From Lonicera japonica (Eukaryota; Streptophyta; Magnoliopsida; Dipsacales; Caprifoliaceae), in NCBI GenBank assembly GCA_021464415.1, contig CM038466.1:53632550-53696549 (forward strand): a stretch of DNA of 64,000 nucleotides, in the 5' to 3' direction. Numbering within the stretch: the stretch's first letter is position 1; each line of letters opens with the position of its first letter. The notes under the pieces are model-generated. The model made no database searches. It was not told the origin of the DNA and saw only the letters and a program-made list of their open reading frames with translations. A program made the position numbers and the translations under genes. Positions 56,601 to 64,000 of the stretch are shown here, one piece after another.

Positions 56601-57265
56601 CTCCGATTCAAAATTTGCTACAAAGTGGTCTTGGATACATGACTCTATCATATTCACGTGTTCGCTTTCCTCTTCATCATCGTCATCTTTTTTATTACTC
56701 AAAAAGAACACGTTTAGCTCGAGAGTCATGTTTCCAAAAGTTAACTTCACGATTCCGTTCTTGCAATTTATTATAGCATTAGAAGTGGCAAGAAATGGTC
56801 GTCCGAGGATAACCGAAATCTCGTTAGCGGGATTCGACACTGGTTGCATGTCGAGGATGATAAAATCAACCGAAAAATAAAACTTGTCGACTTGGACAAG
56901 TACATCCTCGACTATCCCTCTTGGGATCTTAACGGATCGGTCCGCCAATTAAATAGTAACCCTCGTGGGTTTTAACTCACCTAACCCCAATTGTTGATAT
57001 ACCGAATATGGGAGCACATTCACACTTGCTCCCAAATCTAACAATGCATTTTTGATCCTACAATTTCCTATGACATATGAAATTGTGGGACAACCGGGGT
57101 CTTTGAACTTGGGGGCTCTCGTGCCTTGCACGATGGACCTCACTTGCTCCGCCATAAAGGCCTTTTTCTTGACATTCAACTTTCGTTTGGTAGTACATAA
57201 GTCCTTGAGGAACTTATCATACGAAGGTATTTGCTTGACCGCGTCAAGCAATGGAATGTTGATTT
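53670..57265 (-). pseudogene. Pol of element B (protease, RT, RNase H, integrase), degraded
   Basis: Protease: 57251-56949 with LLDLGASVNVLPYSVYQQL, ended by TAA (56949-56951) where A has a Gln codon, continuing at 56948-56292 (ILGRPFLATSNAIINC). Reverse transcriptase: 56319-55642 in another frame (CIDYCKLNEATSKDHFPLPF, FSGYNQIEIDLDDQEKTTF, catalytic FMDD). RNase H: pieces near 55600-55150 with a surviving NYTTAEKEFLAIVFALDKF. Integrase: zinc finger and core start in 55131-54517 ([26 protein letters not shown]), core rest 54578-54282 (IISDGGTHF), stop after LTYHP, C-terminus 54227-53670 (SRWTGPYTVRHVFPFG). Lesions include a 1-bp loss after DVF (near 57268), two nonsense changes and at least three further shifts. 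Catalytic residues mostly survive. Confidence 0.9.
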
Positions 57266-58918
57266 TTACTTGCCAAAAACATCCAAAATCTCGGTGTTAG
57301 ATTTGGATGGTTGGTTCAATCTTTCCGGGAATGTGACTTTGATCCCATTTTTTATTTTTTCTAAATCCTCATTTCCTTGCTTCTCTTCCTCTCTCTTCTT
57401 TTCTTCACTCACAACCTCCTCAACATTCGGGGGCTCAACTATGTCTGCCACCTTGGGGGTTTTAGGAACAATAGTTTTGTCTACCTCCTTCCCACTCCTT
57501 AGGATTGTGATAGATTTGAGTTCTTCTATCTTGGTGCTAGACTCTCCTCCCTCTATGACTTGAACTTGACCTCTAGGGTTAACTAAAGGTTGAGAGGGGA
57601 ATTTTCCCTTCTCTTGGGTAGCTAGGGCGGTGGTGAGTTTAGACATTTGAGTTTTTAACTCACCCACATCACGATCCGTTTTATCCACAAATGATCTCAA
57701 CAACGCTTCCAAGTTTTGGTTGGGATTTTGATTCTGAGGTGGAACAAAATAGTTTTGAGGTTGTTGTTGCCTTTGGTTCTGATGATATTGGTTGTGGTTC
57801 TGACTTTCATTTCCTCCCCAACTAAAATTGGGGTGATTCTTCCATCCCTCATTGCACCTTTGAGAATAGGAATCGTTTTGATTACGGTTTTGGTTGTACT
57901 GGTGTAAAGCATTGACTTGGGCGGGATTTTTGACGACTTTCCGGAAAGCGGGAATGGTAGGGCAATCTTTGGTAGTGTGTCCTGAATTTTCACAAATGAC
58001 ACATAATTGGCTCGAGGATACTACATTGACCTCTTTAAGCTTACTTGCTTCCATTGTCTCTACTTTCTTAGACAATTGGAACAACCGCGCACCCATGCCA
58101 TCCTCGTTGGATACTTGGTACAACCCACCCCTTCCTTGAGATTTGGCTTTGGGTTCTTCGGAATAGGTGTTCCAATTTTGAGCACCTTCCACTAATTCAT
58201 CAAAATACAGTAAAGCCTCATCGGGGTTCTTACTCAAGAATTGACCATTACACATGGTCTCAACAAATGTACGCATATCAGGGGTGAGGGATTCATAAAA
58301 GAAACTAACAAGGCTCCAAGTTTCGTGACCATGGTGAGGGCATGCGTTTAGAAGTTTCTTGTATCTTTCCCAACACTTGTAAAAACTTTCATTTTCTTTT
58401 GGCGAAAAATTGGATATCGCCCTTCTCAAAGCATTGGTCCGATGAACGAGAAAGAATTTTTTTAAAAACTCCGCTTGAAGTTCTTGCCAAGACCGAATAG
58501 ATTGCAGTCTTTGAGCATTTAGCCAAATTTTTTCTTTATCTTTTAGGGAGAAAGGAAAGAGTTTTAAACGCATGACACCCTCATTAATATTTGCCTCACG
58601 AAATGTGGAGCAGACTTCTTTAAAGTCTTTCAAATGCAAGTATGGGTTTTTCGACTCCATACCATGAAAATAAGGGATATGTTGAAGCATACCTGGTTTG
58701 AAAGAGAACGCACCGGCTTGGCCAGCGGGAAGCACGATGCACGAATTCGAAGTTGCCCGAGGCGGTTGAAGGTAGTCCCTCATGGTCCTAACAGGAGGAA
58801 CATTGTTGGCACCTTCCCCTTCATTATCGCTCTCGTGATCTGCTGCTTTACCTTGGTTTGCCATTCTTGGAGACGTGGGAGGGCTAATTCGAATATCCAC
58901 AAACAATCGCCCTTGCAT
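57266..58918 (-). CDS. Gag (with start of protease linker) of element B
   Basis: 550 residues. Retrotransposon-gag region (LHLKDFKEVCSTFREANINE, FPFSLKDKEKIWLNAQ, RTNALRRAISNFSPKENESF). Zinc knuckle CVICENSGHTTKDC. Gln/Asn-rich stretch (NQYHQNQRQQQPQNY). Coiled segment (VGELKTQMSKLTTALATQ). Unlike in A, the frame passes through the gag-protease boundary (KSITILRSGKEVDK) until a 1-bp loss after ILDVFGK. This makes the TAG of element A look like a mutation. The start at 58918 follows the putative leader intron. Confidence 0.9.
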   Translation of the reverse strand: MQGRLFVDIRISPPTSPRMANQGKAADHESDNEGEGANNVPPVRTMRDYLQPPRATSNSCIVLPAGQAGAFSFKPGMLQHIPYFHGMESKNPYLHLKDFKEVCSTFREANINEGVMRLKLFPFSLKDKEKIWLNAQRLQSIRSWQELQAEFLKKFFLVHRTNALRRAISNFSPKENESFYKCWERYKKLLNACPHHGHETWSLVSFFYESLTPDMRTFVETMCNGQFLSKNPDEALLYFDELVEGAQNWNTYSEEPKAKSQGRGGLYQVSNEDGMGARLFQLSKKVETMEASKLKEVNVVSSSQLCVICENSGHTTKDCPTIPAFRKVVKNPAQVNALHQYNQNRNQNDSYSQRCNEGWKNHPNFSWGGNESQNHNQYHQNQRQQQPQNYFVPPQNQNPNQNLEALLRSFVDKTDRDVGELKTQMSKLTTALATQEKGKFPSQPLVNPRGQVQVIEGGESSTKIEELKSITILRSGKEVDKTIVPKTPKVADIVEPPNVEEVVSEEKKREEEKQGNEDLEKIKNGIKVTFPERLNQPSKSNTEILDVFGK

Positions 58919-58955
58919 GGGCTTGGAAAACGATTCGAATAGCTCCTTGGGAAAT

Positions 58956-59015
58956 CTACAAAATCAAACAAGAATAAGGGAGAAAAATAAATTAATTAAA
59001 TGGAGAGATACTCAC
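58956..59015 (-). other. Putative leader intron of element B
   Basis: Minus-strand donor TCTCT|GTGAGTATC and acceptor TGATTTTGTAG enclose 60 nt between PBS and gag, the same position and size as in element A. Not proven. Confidence 0.42.
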
Positions 59016-59060
59016 AGAGAATGGTTTTATACAAAACCCGAGATCCGCCTTTTGCCTTAT

Positions 59061-59077
59061 CCCCGGCATCGGCGCCA
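59061..59077 (-). promoter_or_regulatory. Primer binding site of element B (tRNA-Asp, one mismatch)
   Basis: Minus strand TGGCGCCGATGCCGGGG; one base differs from the tRNA-Asp complement seen in element A. It lies 6 bases from the LTR end. Confidence 0.9.
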
Positions 59078-59083
59078 AAAACT

Positions 59084-59418
59084 TGATGCAACAAAATAAA
59101 CGCGCTTTGATAGAGCCCAAGTGCAGGCACGCCAAGTTATAGTATAGTCTCGGAAGTCCGAGTGTCGAACCACAGGGATAGTCGAAAAGGAATGGAATGG
59201 ATTACGGATTAAATGGTTTTCTGATTTTGTAAGTTGGATTTGTTGTGAAACAACGGAAATGTAAAACGGTTTTAAAATTAATAAGAAAGCACTAAGGTAA
59301 ATGGAGGTTAGTTACGATTTAAGAGACAGTGGTCACTAGCTCATATAAAGATTTCGACACAAGGTTTCTCGAGATATGGGGAATGTTAGTGTATTTCTCA
59401 ATAGCAAAGCGTACGACG
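59084..59418 (-). mobile_element. Element B, 5' LTR, end part (cut by element C)
   Basis: TGATGCAACAAAATAAACGC onward matches 35130-35470. The match breaks at CGTACGACG, where the LTR of element C starts; CGACG (59414-59418) is the presumed target. Confidence 0.88.
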
Positions 59419-61225
59419 TGACGCGCCGAAAATACTTCCGTGCTTAGGTACCCAAGTGCAGGTTGTAAAGTTATAATAGTTGGTAAGTCCAAGTGTCGAA
59501 CCACAAAGATAGTCGGAAAGACGAGGTGGTGATTACGAGTCCAAGGTTTTGTGAAGAGAATTTAATTGGTCGATTTTAGTTGTTGATTTTAAAGTCTTGC
59601 AATAAAAATTAAAAAGATGTAATAATAGATGAGAAAAGGCTAAGGCATTATAGAATTCATTTGTTTTGCAAAGTTAAGTAAAAGCAATCTCATTCAAAGT
59701 TCTCAATGCAATTCCTAAGTGTTGAATATTTTACCCATTTCTAAGCAAAAGGGTGTGAAGCAAAAGCAACCCATTCCCATATAAATGCCATATAAAGAAA
59801 GGGTTTAAGCAAATATCAACACAAGTGTATCTCTCATTTTTATCTTGTGACAAAGGGTGTGAAGCAAGTGCAACCCATTCCCATATAATATCAACCAAGA
59901 TTCAAACTTAAAATACACAAAAAGAAAAGGCATAAATTTAAACTAGGCATTTAAGAACTCATTGTTAGTTTCCCCTAGGCAAATGACTTGATTATGAAAA
60001 TGGCCAACTACAAGGAGTTTAGCTCGATAAATCATAACATTTCATTTGTCTAAGATTGGGAGGTCTAGGTGGAGGTCAAACCGTCCTATATAGACTTATT
60101 TGATAAATACAAATTGAATCCTTAAAATGATTAATGAAGTTGTTTATGACATAAATTTAAAAGATTCTCTTTGGCAACACTTTAACTAAGAAGATGATGA
60201 GTCTTAAAATCACATAAAGTGTAGAAAGCACTCAACATATCATTAAAGTATTTAAAGATTAAAATCTCAAATTTATGGTGTTTCTATGAATATTCAAAGA
60301 CTAATCATGCTTGGCAATGAAAAGTATCTCATTCAAAGAAAGAATGAACATAGGCTAGTAAGAAATACACAAGTGTATCATTTTCCCATTAATGCTTGAG
60401 ATCTATGTATACAAGGCATACAAAGTGAAATCATCATATGAAAATTATCTTACTAGCTTATGAATGGTTGAAAAAATGGAGAAGATGAAGGATTCAAAAA
60501 GTATTTAACAATACTAACAATGGAATGAGAATTGAACTTACATAATTAATGCATTGCAAACTTCATCTTTTAGCCTTAGCAAAGAAATTTACTCCATAAT
60601 AAATGTAGAGACAAGAATTATAAAAGTAAACTCCATTTCTCTCTCTAAAAAATAAAACTATTACAAGCTCTGTATAAATTGAGAAATGAGAAGTAATAAA
60701 AGTGTACTCCTCTCCAAGGCAACAATGAAGACTATAAATAGGAGAGTTGTGTTGGATGCCAAAATTAAACAATGCTTTCTTTTATTTTTGGTGGAGAATT
60801 CCACTATCTTGGATACTCTTTAATCACATGGACAATTTCACTTTCTCTCTTTTATCACATGAACAAGGAGACTTCCACTTTCTTGGATGCTCTTTAATCA
60901 CATGGAGACCTCCACTTTCTTTCTTTTATCACATGAACAAGGAGACTTCCACTTTCTTGGATGCTCTTTAATCACATGGAGACCTCCACTTTCTTGAATT
61001 CCTTTTCTCCATGGAAAATTCCACTATTGTATTAAAGACAATATTTCTTGAAATCTAAAGACACCAAAATAAACACAAAAATGTGCCTTTCCAAGCATTG
61101 TTAAATACAAAAGTGCTACGAGACTAATCGCGAAATAAGTTGGCAAACCGAGTAGTTTTAGAGAAATAAACATGTCAAACAACTCCGAAAATGAGCATAT
61201 AAATGACAATATTAAGCGTTTATCA
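59419..61225 (-). mobile_element. Element C, 3' LTR (family A2)
   Basis: 1807 bp from TGACGCGCCG to GCGTTTATCA, homologous to the solo LTR at 33331-35056. It is longer mainly because of a 74-bp tandem duplication at about 60850-60990 (TTTTATCACATGAACAAGGA units). Confidence 0.93.
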
Positions 61226-61245
61226 ACTCCCCCCGACTTATCTCT
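61226..61245 (-). promoter_or_regulatory. Polypurine tract of element C
   Basis: Minus strand TAAGTCGGGGGGAGT directly before TGATAAACGC. Confidence 0.85.
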
Positions 61246-61340
61246 TGCTAGTCCTTTAGCAAGCAAAATAAAAATAGCTATGTATAATATCCGAAAATGC
61301 ATTTAGCACATGCATTAAGCCTTTGAACTCCTAAGTTCCC

Positions 61341-61580
61341 CTAGAAGACGAGTTGTGTCTCGTGAGGGTTTACAGTGATGATACCCACAAACATCCGAAG
61401 TTTGAAATCTAAGTAGTAGAATTGAAGAATTTTCACGAATTGATTTAAGTGTTTGGCATTACTATTACAATTTCCGGAATGTTGGCATTTGAATAACGAT
61501 CTCCATTGCTTACAATCTCCTTTAGAAACTAGTTCCACATTCCCATTTGAACACACTATGTATATGGATCTTTGACACAA
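61341..61580 (-). CDS. Conserved 79-residue ORF in the 3' region of element C
   Basis: Counterpart of 43273-43512 in element A, same length, same distance from the LTR (115 bp), with about 7 substitutions (opening MCQRSIYIVCSNGNVEL, ending NPHETQLVF). Function unknown; possibly a conserved RNA or DNA element that happens to be open. Confidence 0.4.
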   Translation of the reverse strand: MCQRSIYIVCSNGNVELVSKGDCKQWRSLFKCQHSGNCNSNAKHLNQFVKILQFYYLDFKLRMFVGIITVNPHETQLVF

Positions 61581-62324
61581 TCATTCTTAATCACAAATAG
61601 TTCTATTCATCAATAGTGGAAGAGAGAAATCTTTCAAAAACAAAAGCTCAAGAACTTTGTCAATTTTAAGCACTTTCTTTTCTTTTTTTTTTTATCTTTT
61701 ACTTGGACTTTTTGCTAAATTAGCTCAAGGTGGTTTGCATCTCTATGGAGGGCAGTGGTCTCACTTTGTAATTTTGCATTCATAACTTCTTCTTTTTTTT
61801 CTTTTTTTTTTTAAATGCACAAAGGAAGCTATTCACCCCTTTTCCATATGGTAACCTTTGCCTATCCTTAATATTAGACAAAATGACTTATGAATTTAGT
61901 CAAGTGAAGCTTAAAGTCAATATTAAGTTTAAAAGTCATCCAAGTTTTTAAAATTTTTTTAAGTGCCATGCATGTGTCCCCTCTAAGGAGGATCTTTTCG
62001 AAAGAGCTTTTATTGCATTTGAACATTATTTCTCTCTACACAAGATGAAAATCACTCTATGTGATACCAAAGACTAAATCAAACCACAACATTATGCATA
62101 TTCATAGGAAACTACAAGGCTCAAGAATCTAAATGAAGCAATGCCATGGAGATTATCACTCAACTACCTATCCGAATTAAGAATTTCATGTCAAAAACCA
62201 TCAATTCAAAGATAATTCTAAAAAAAATTGATCATCATATTTGAAACTTTCAATTTTATTTTTTTAAAGCTCTACACGCATGAAAAATTCAGAAATCGAA
62301 AAGCCATTAAAGTTTAAGTACATT

Positions 62325-62358
62325 ACCCCCCAACTTGAAGAACGCATTGTCCTCAATG
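62325..62358 (-). other. Internal polypurine-type motif, element C
   Basis: Minus strand CATTGAGGACAATGCGTTC then TTCAAGTTGGGGGGTA, 1.1 kb before the 3' LTR as in A and B. Confidence 0.7.
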
Positions 62359-62645
62359 TGAAGAGAACGAGAAATTGGCATTCTCCCATTTGGCTTTTCG
62401 ATTTTCATGAGGAAAAGAGAGCTATTTTTCAAAGCAAAATTACTATATGTACACACTAACAAAAAAGACGGGTTAGAATTAGATAAAACATAACATGCAT
62501 GCATTACAACCACATTTCAATCCTCATATCATGTTTATCAAACCAAACCCAAAAAGGAAAGAAATAAAATAAAGCAAAAAATTTTATTTTTTATTTTTTT
62601 AAAGTAAAAAAATTTAAAATTATATACAAACATCACCTATGATTG

Positions 62646-64000
62646 TTAGGTATAGGTCGGATCTTCAAGAGTGGTGGACTCCTCTTGAGGTGAAAATTCC
62701 AAAAATGGCTTAAGGCGTTGCCCGTTCACTTTGAACACAAAGCCGGTTTTGGGATCCTCAACATTCACGGCCCCAAAAGGGAATACATGTCGAATAATGT
62801 ATGGGCCGGTCCAACGAGATTTCAGCTTTCCCGGGAAAAGATGCAAACGCGTGTCATAAACTAGAACTTTGTGCCCGAGTTTAAATTCTTTTCTTTGAAT
62901 AGATTTATCATGAAAAAATTTTGCACGTTCTTTGCTTATCTTAGCATTTTGGTATGCATCCCTCCTTAATTCCTCCAACTCTTCAAGTTGCAACTTTCGG
63001 TTGCTTTCGGCTTTTTTCAAATCAAAGTTCATCATTTTAATTGCCCAAAATGCTCTATGTTCCAATTCAACGGGAAGATGGCAAGGCTTGCCATATACTA
63101 TTCGATAGGGAGACATTCCTAAAATTGTTTTAAAAGCCGTACGGTAAGCCCAAAGTGCATCGTTAAGACGCAATGACCAGTCCTTGCGATTTGGATTTAC
63201 CGTCTTTTCAAGAATTTGCTTTATCTCCCTATTGGCAAGTTCGGCTTGGCCATTGGTTTGCGGATGATAAGCGAGTGATACTTTGTGATTTACCTCATAT
63301 TTTTGCATTAAAGATTCAAAAGGTTTATTGCAAAAATGAGTACCACCATCGCTTATAATCGCTTTGGGAGTGCCAAACCTTGCAAGAATATTTTCTTTTA
63401 AAAAACGGATCACCACTTTATGATCATTTTTCTTGCAAGCTTGGGCCTCTACCCACTTGGAAACATAATCAACCGCAAGAAGAATATAGAGATTACCAAA
63501 AGAGGATGGGAAAGGTCCCATGAAATCAATGCCCCAACAATCAAAAATTTCAACTACGAGGATCGGGTTGAGAGGCATCATGCTTTTTTTTGTGATTCCT
63601 CCTAACATTTGGCATCTCGGGCAAGCTTTGCAAAAGGCGTAGGCGTCTTTGAAAATCGTTGTCCAATAAAAGCCACATTGTAGAATCTTGGCGGCTGTCT
63701 TCTTAGCCGAGAAATGCCCACCGCAGGCTTCATTGTGGCAAGAGCTTAAAACTTTTTCGAACTCGTCATTGGGAATACATCGTCGAATGATTTGATCTGC
63801 CCCATACTTGAACAAGTATGGGTCATCCCAATAAAAACGGTTGACCTCGGACAAGAATTTCCTTCGGTCTTGGGCATTCCAATGGCTTGGCATCTTTCCG
63901 GTGACAAGATAGTTCACGATATCGGCATACCATGGCGAAGAAGAGATTGTGAATAGTTGCTCATCCGGAAAAGAGTCTTTAATAGCACTCTCTTCAATGT
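62646..64000 (-). CDS. Integrase end of Pol, element C (open to the window edge)
   Basis: The frame has no stop from 64000 to 62646 (about 450 residues visible). Zinc-binding [13 protein letters not shown] ... CKACPRCQ. Catalytic core [21 protein letters not shown], and the Glu in [14 protein letters not shown]-terminal [20 protein letters not shown] with the GPY motif. It matches the broken integrase of B piece by piece, without the lesions. The protein would insert retrotransposon cDNA into the genome. Reverse transcriptase is beyond the edge. The open frame suggests a young copy, possibly still able to supply proteins to element A-type derivatives. Confidence 0.94.
   Translation of the reverse strand, partial: IEESAIKDSFPDEQLFTISSSPWYADIVNYLVTGKMPSHWNAQDRRKFLSEVNRFYWDDPYLFKYGADQIIRRCIPNDEFEKVLSSCHNEACGGHFSAKKTAAKILQCGFYWTTIFKDAYAFCKACPRCQMLGGITKKSMMPLNPILVVEIFDCWGIDFMGPFPSSFGNLYILLAVDYVSKWVEAQACKKNDHKVVIRFLKENILARFGTPKAIISDGGTHFCNKPFESLMQKYEVNHKVSLAYHPQTNGQAELANREIKQILEKTVNPNRKDWSLRLNDALWAYRTAFKTILGMSPYRIVYGKPCHLPVELEHRAFWAIKMMNFDLKKAESNRKLQLEELEELRRDAYQNAKISKERAKFFHDKSIQRKEFKLGHKVLVYDTRLHLFPGKLKSRWTGPYIIRHVFPFGAVNVEDPKTGFVFKVNGQRLKPFLEFSPQEESTTLEDPTYT

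Larger units (their letters stand above)
35130..59418 (-). mobile_element. Element B: Athila-lineage Ty3/Gypsy retrotransposon, interrupted by A and C
   Basis: Minus-strand element: 5' LTR at 59084-59418 (cut by C), PBS 59061-59077, gag 57266-58918, degraded protease-RT-RNase H-integrase 53670-57265, env-like region 52076-53063, PPT 50591-50603, 3' LTR 50590-50479 and 36735-35130. The tRNA-Asp PBS, long LTRs and the extra ORF after pol place it in the Athila lineage. The left flank CAAAT (35125-35129) is its likely target; the right counterpart is beyond the window. At least six coding lesions make it inactive. Confidence 0.88.
59419..64000 (-). mobile_element. Element C: Athila-type retrotransposon, partial
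   Basis: Only the 3' LTR, PPT, 3' non-coding region and integrase end are in the window; the rest lies to the right. Unlike B, the visible pol frame is open. No env-like ORF is present between integrase and PPT. Confidence 0.9.

Overview
The window is nuclear DNA of a flowering plant, most likely a eudicot. The evidence is AT-rich intergenic DNA with GT-AG introns, a wall-associated-kinase-type receptor gene, F-box and B3-like genes, and plant mobile elements: Stowaway MITEs, a tRNA-derived SINE, PIF/Harbinger, hAT, LINE and Athila-type Ty3/Gypsy elements primed by tRNA-Asp. The species cannot be named from sequence alone. All calls come from reading the bases; no database search was run.

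Left part (1-17.3 kb). The 5' part of a receptor gene (WAK/LRK10L-like ectodomain) lies on the minus strand; its kinase exons are off the left edge. Next comes AT-rich DNA holding an (AAT)n microsatellite, a dispersed repeat in three copies, a non-autonomous hAT element with an exact 8-bp target duplication, the 3' end of a LINE, a SINE with a 16-bp target duplication, Stowaway MITEs and a local tandem repeat. A frameshifted copy of a small B3-like gene sits at 14.6-15.4 kb.

Middle part (17.3-33.3 kb). A 5.86-kb PIF/Harbinger transposon (17334-23191) has matching ends and a TAA target duplication. Its Myb/SANT-like gene reads open across three exons, while its transposase is broken. After it come an F-box gene with two mutually compensating frameshifts (25.5-26.8 kb), the apparently intact two-exon B3-like gene (27.2-27.8 kb, paralogue of the 15-kb copy), two fold-back MITEs and a LINE RNase H relic.

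Right part (33.3-64 kb). This is a nest of Athila-lineage LTR retrotransposons. A LINE fragment was hit by a now-solo LTR (family A2, TSD AAGAC) and by element B (minus strand). Element A (plus strand) went into one LTR of B, and element C (minus strand, family A2, continuing past the right edge) into the other. A segment of about 11.8 kb was then tandemly duplicated through a 3-bp microhomology junction at 45163-45165, and the second copy of A collapsed to a solo LTR. Element A is a non-autonomous derivative: an in-frame deletion fuses gag-protease to the integrase C-terminus. Element B is dead (many stops and shifts). Element C has an open integrase frame. The families share paired TGATCGATCA-core palindromes in the LTRs and the pol-env spacer (A and B), a second internal polypurine motif about 1.1 kb before the 3' LTR (A, B, C), and a putative 60-62-nt leader intron (A and B).
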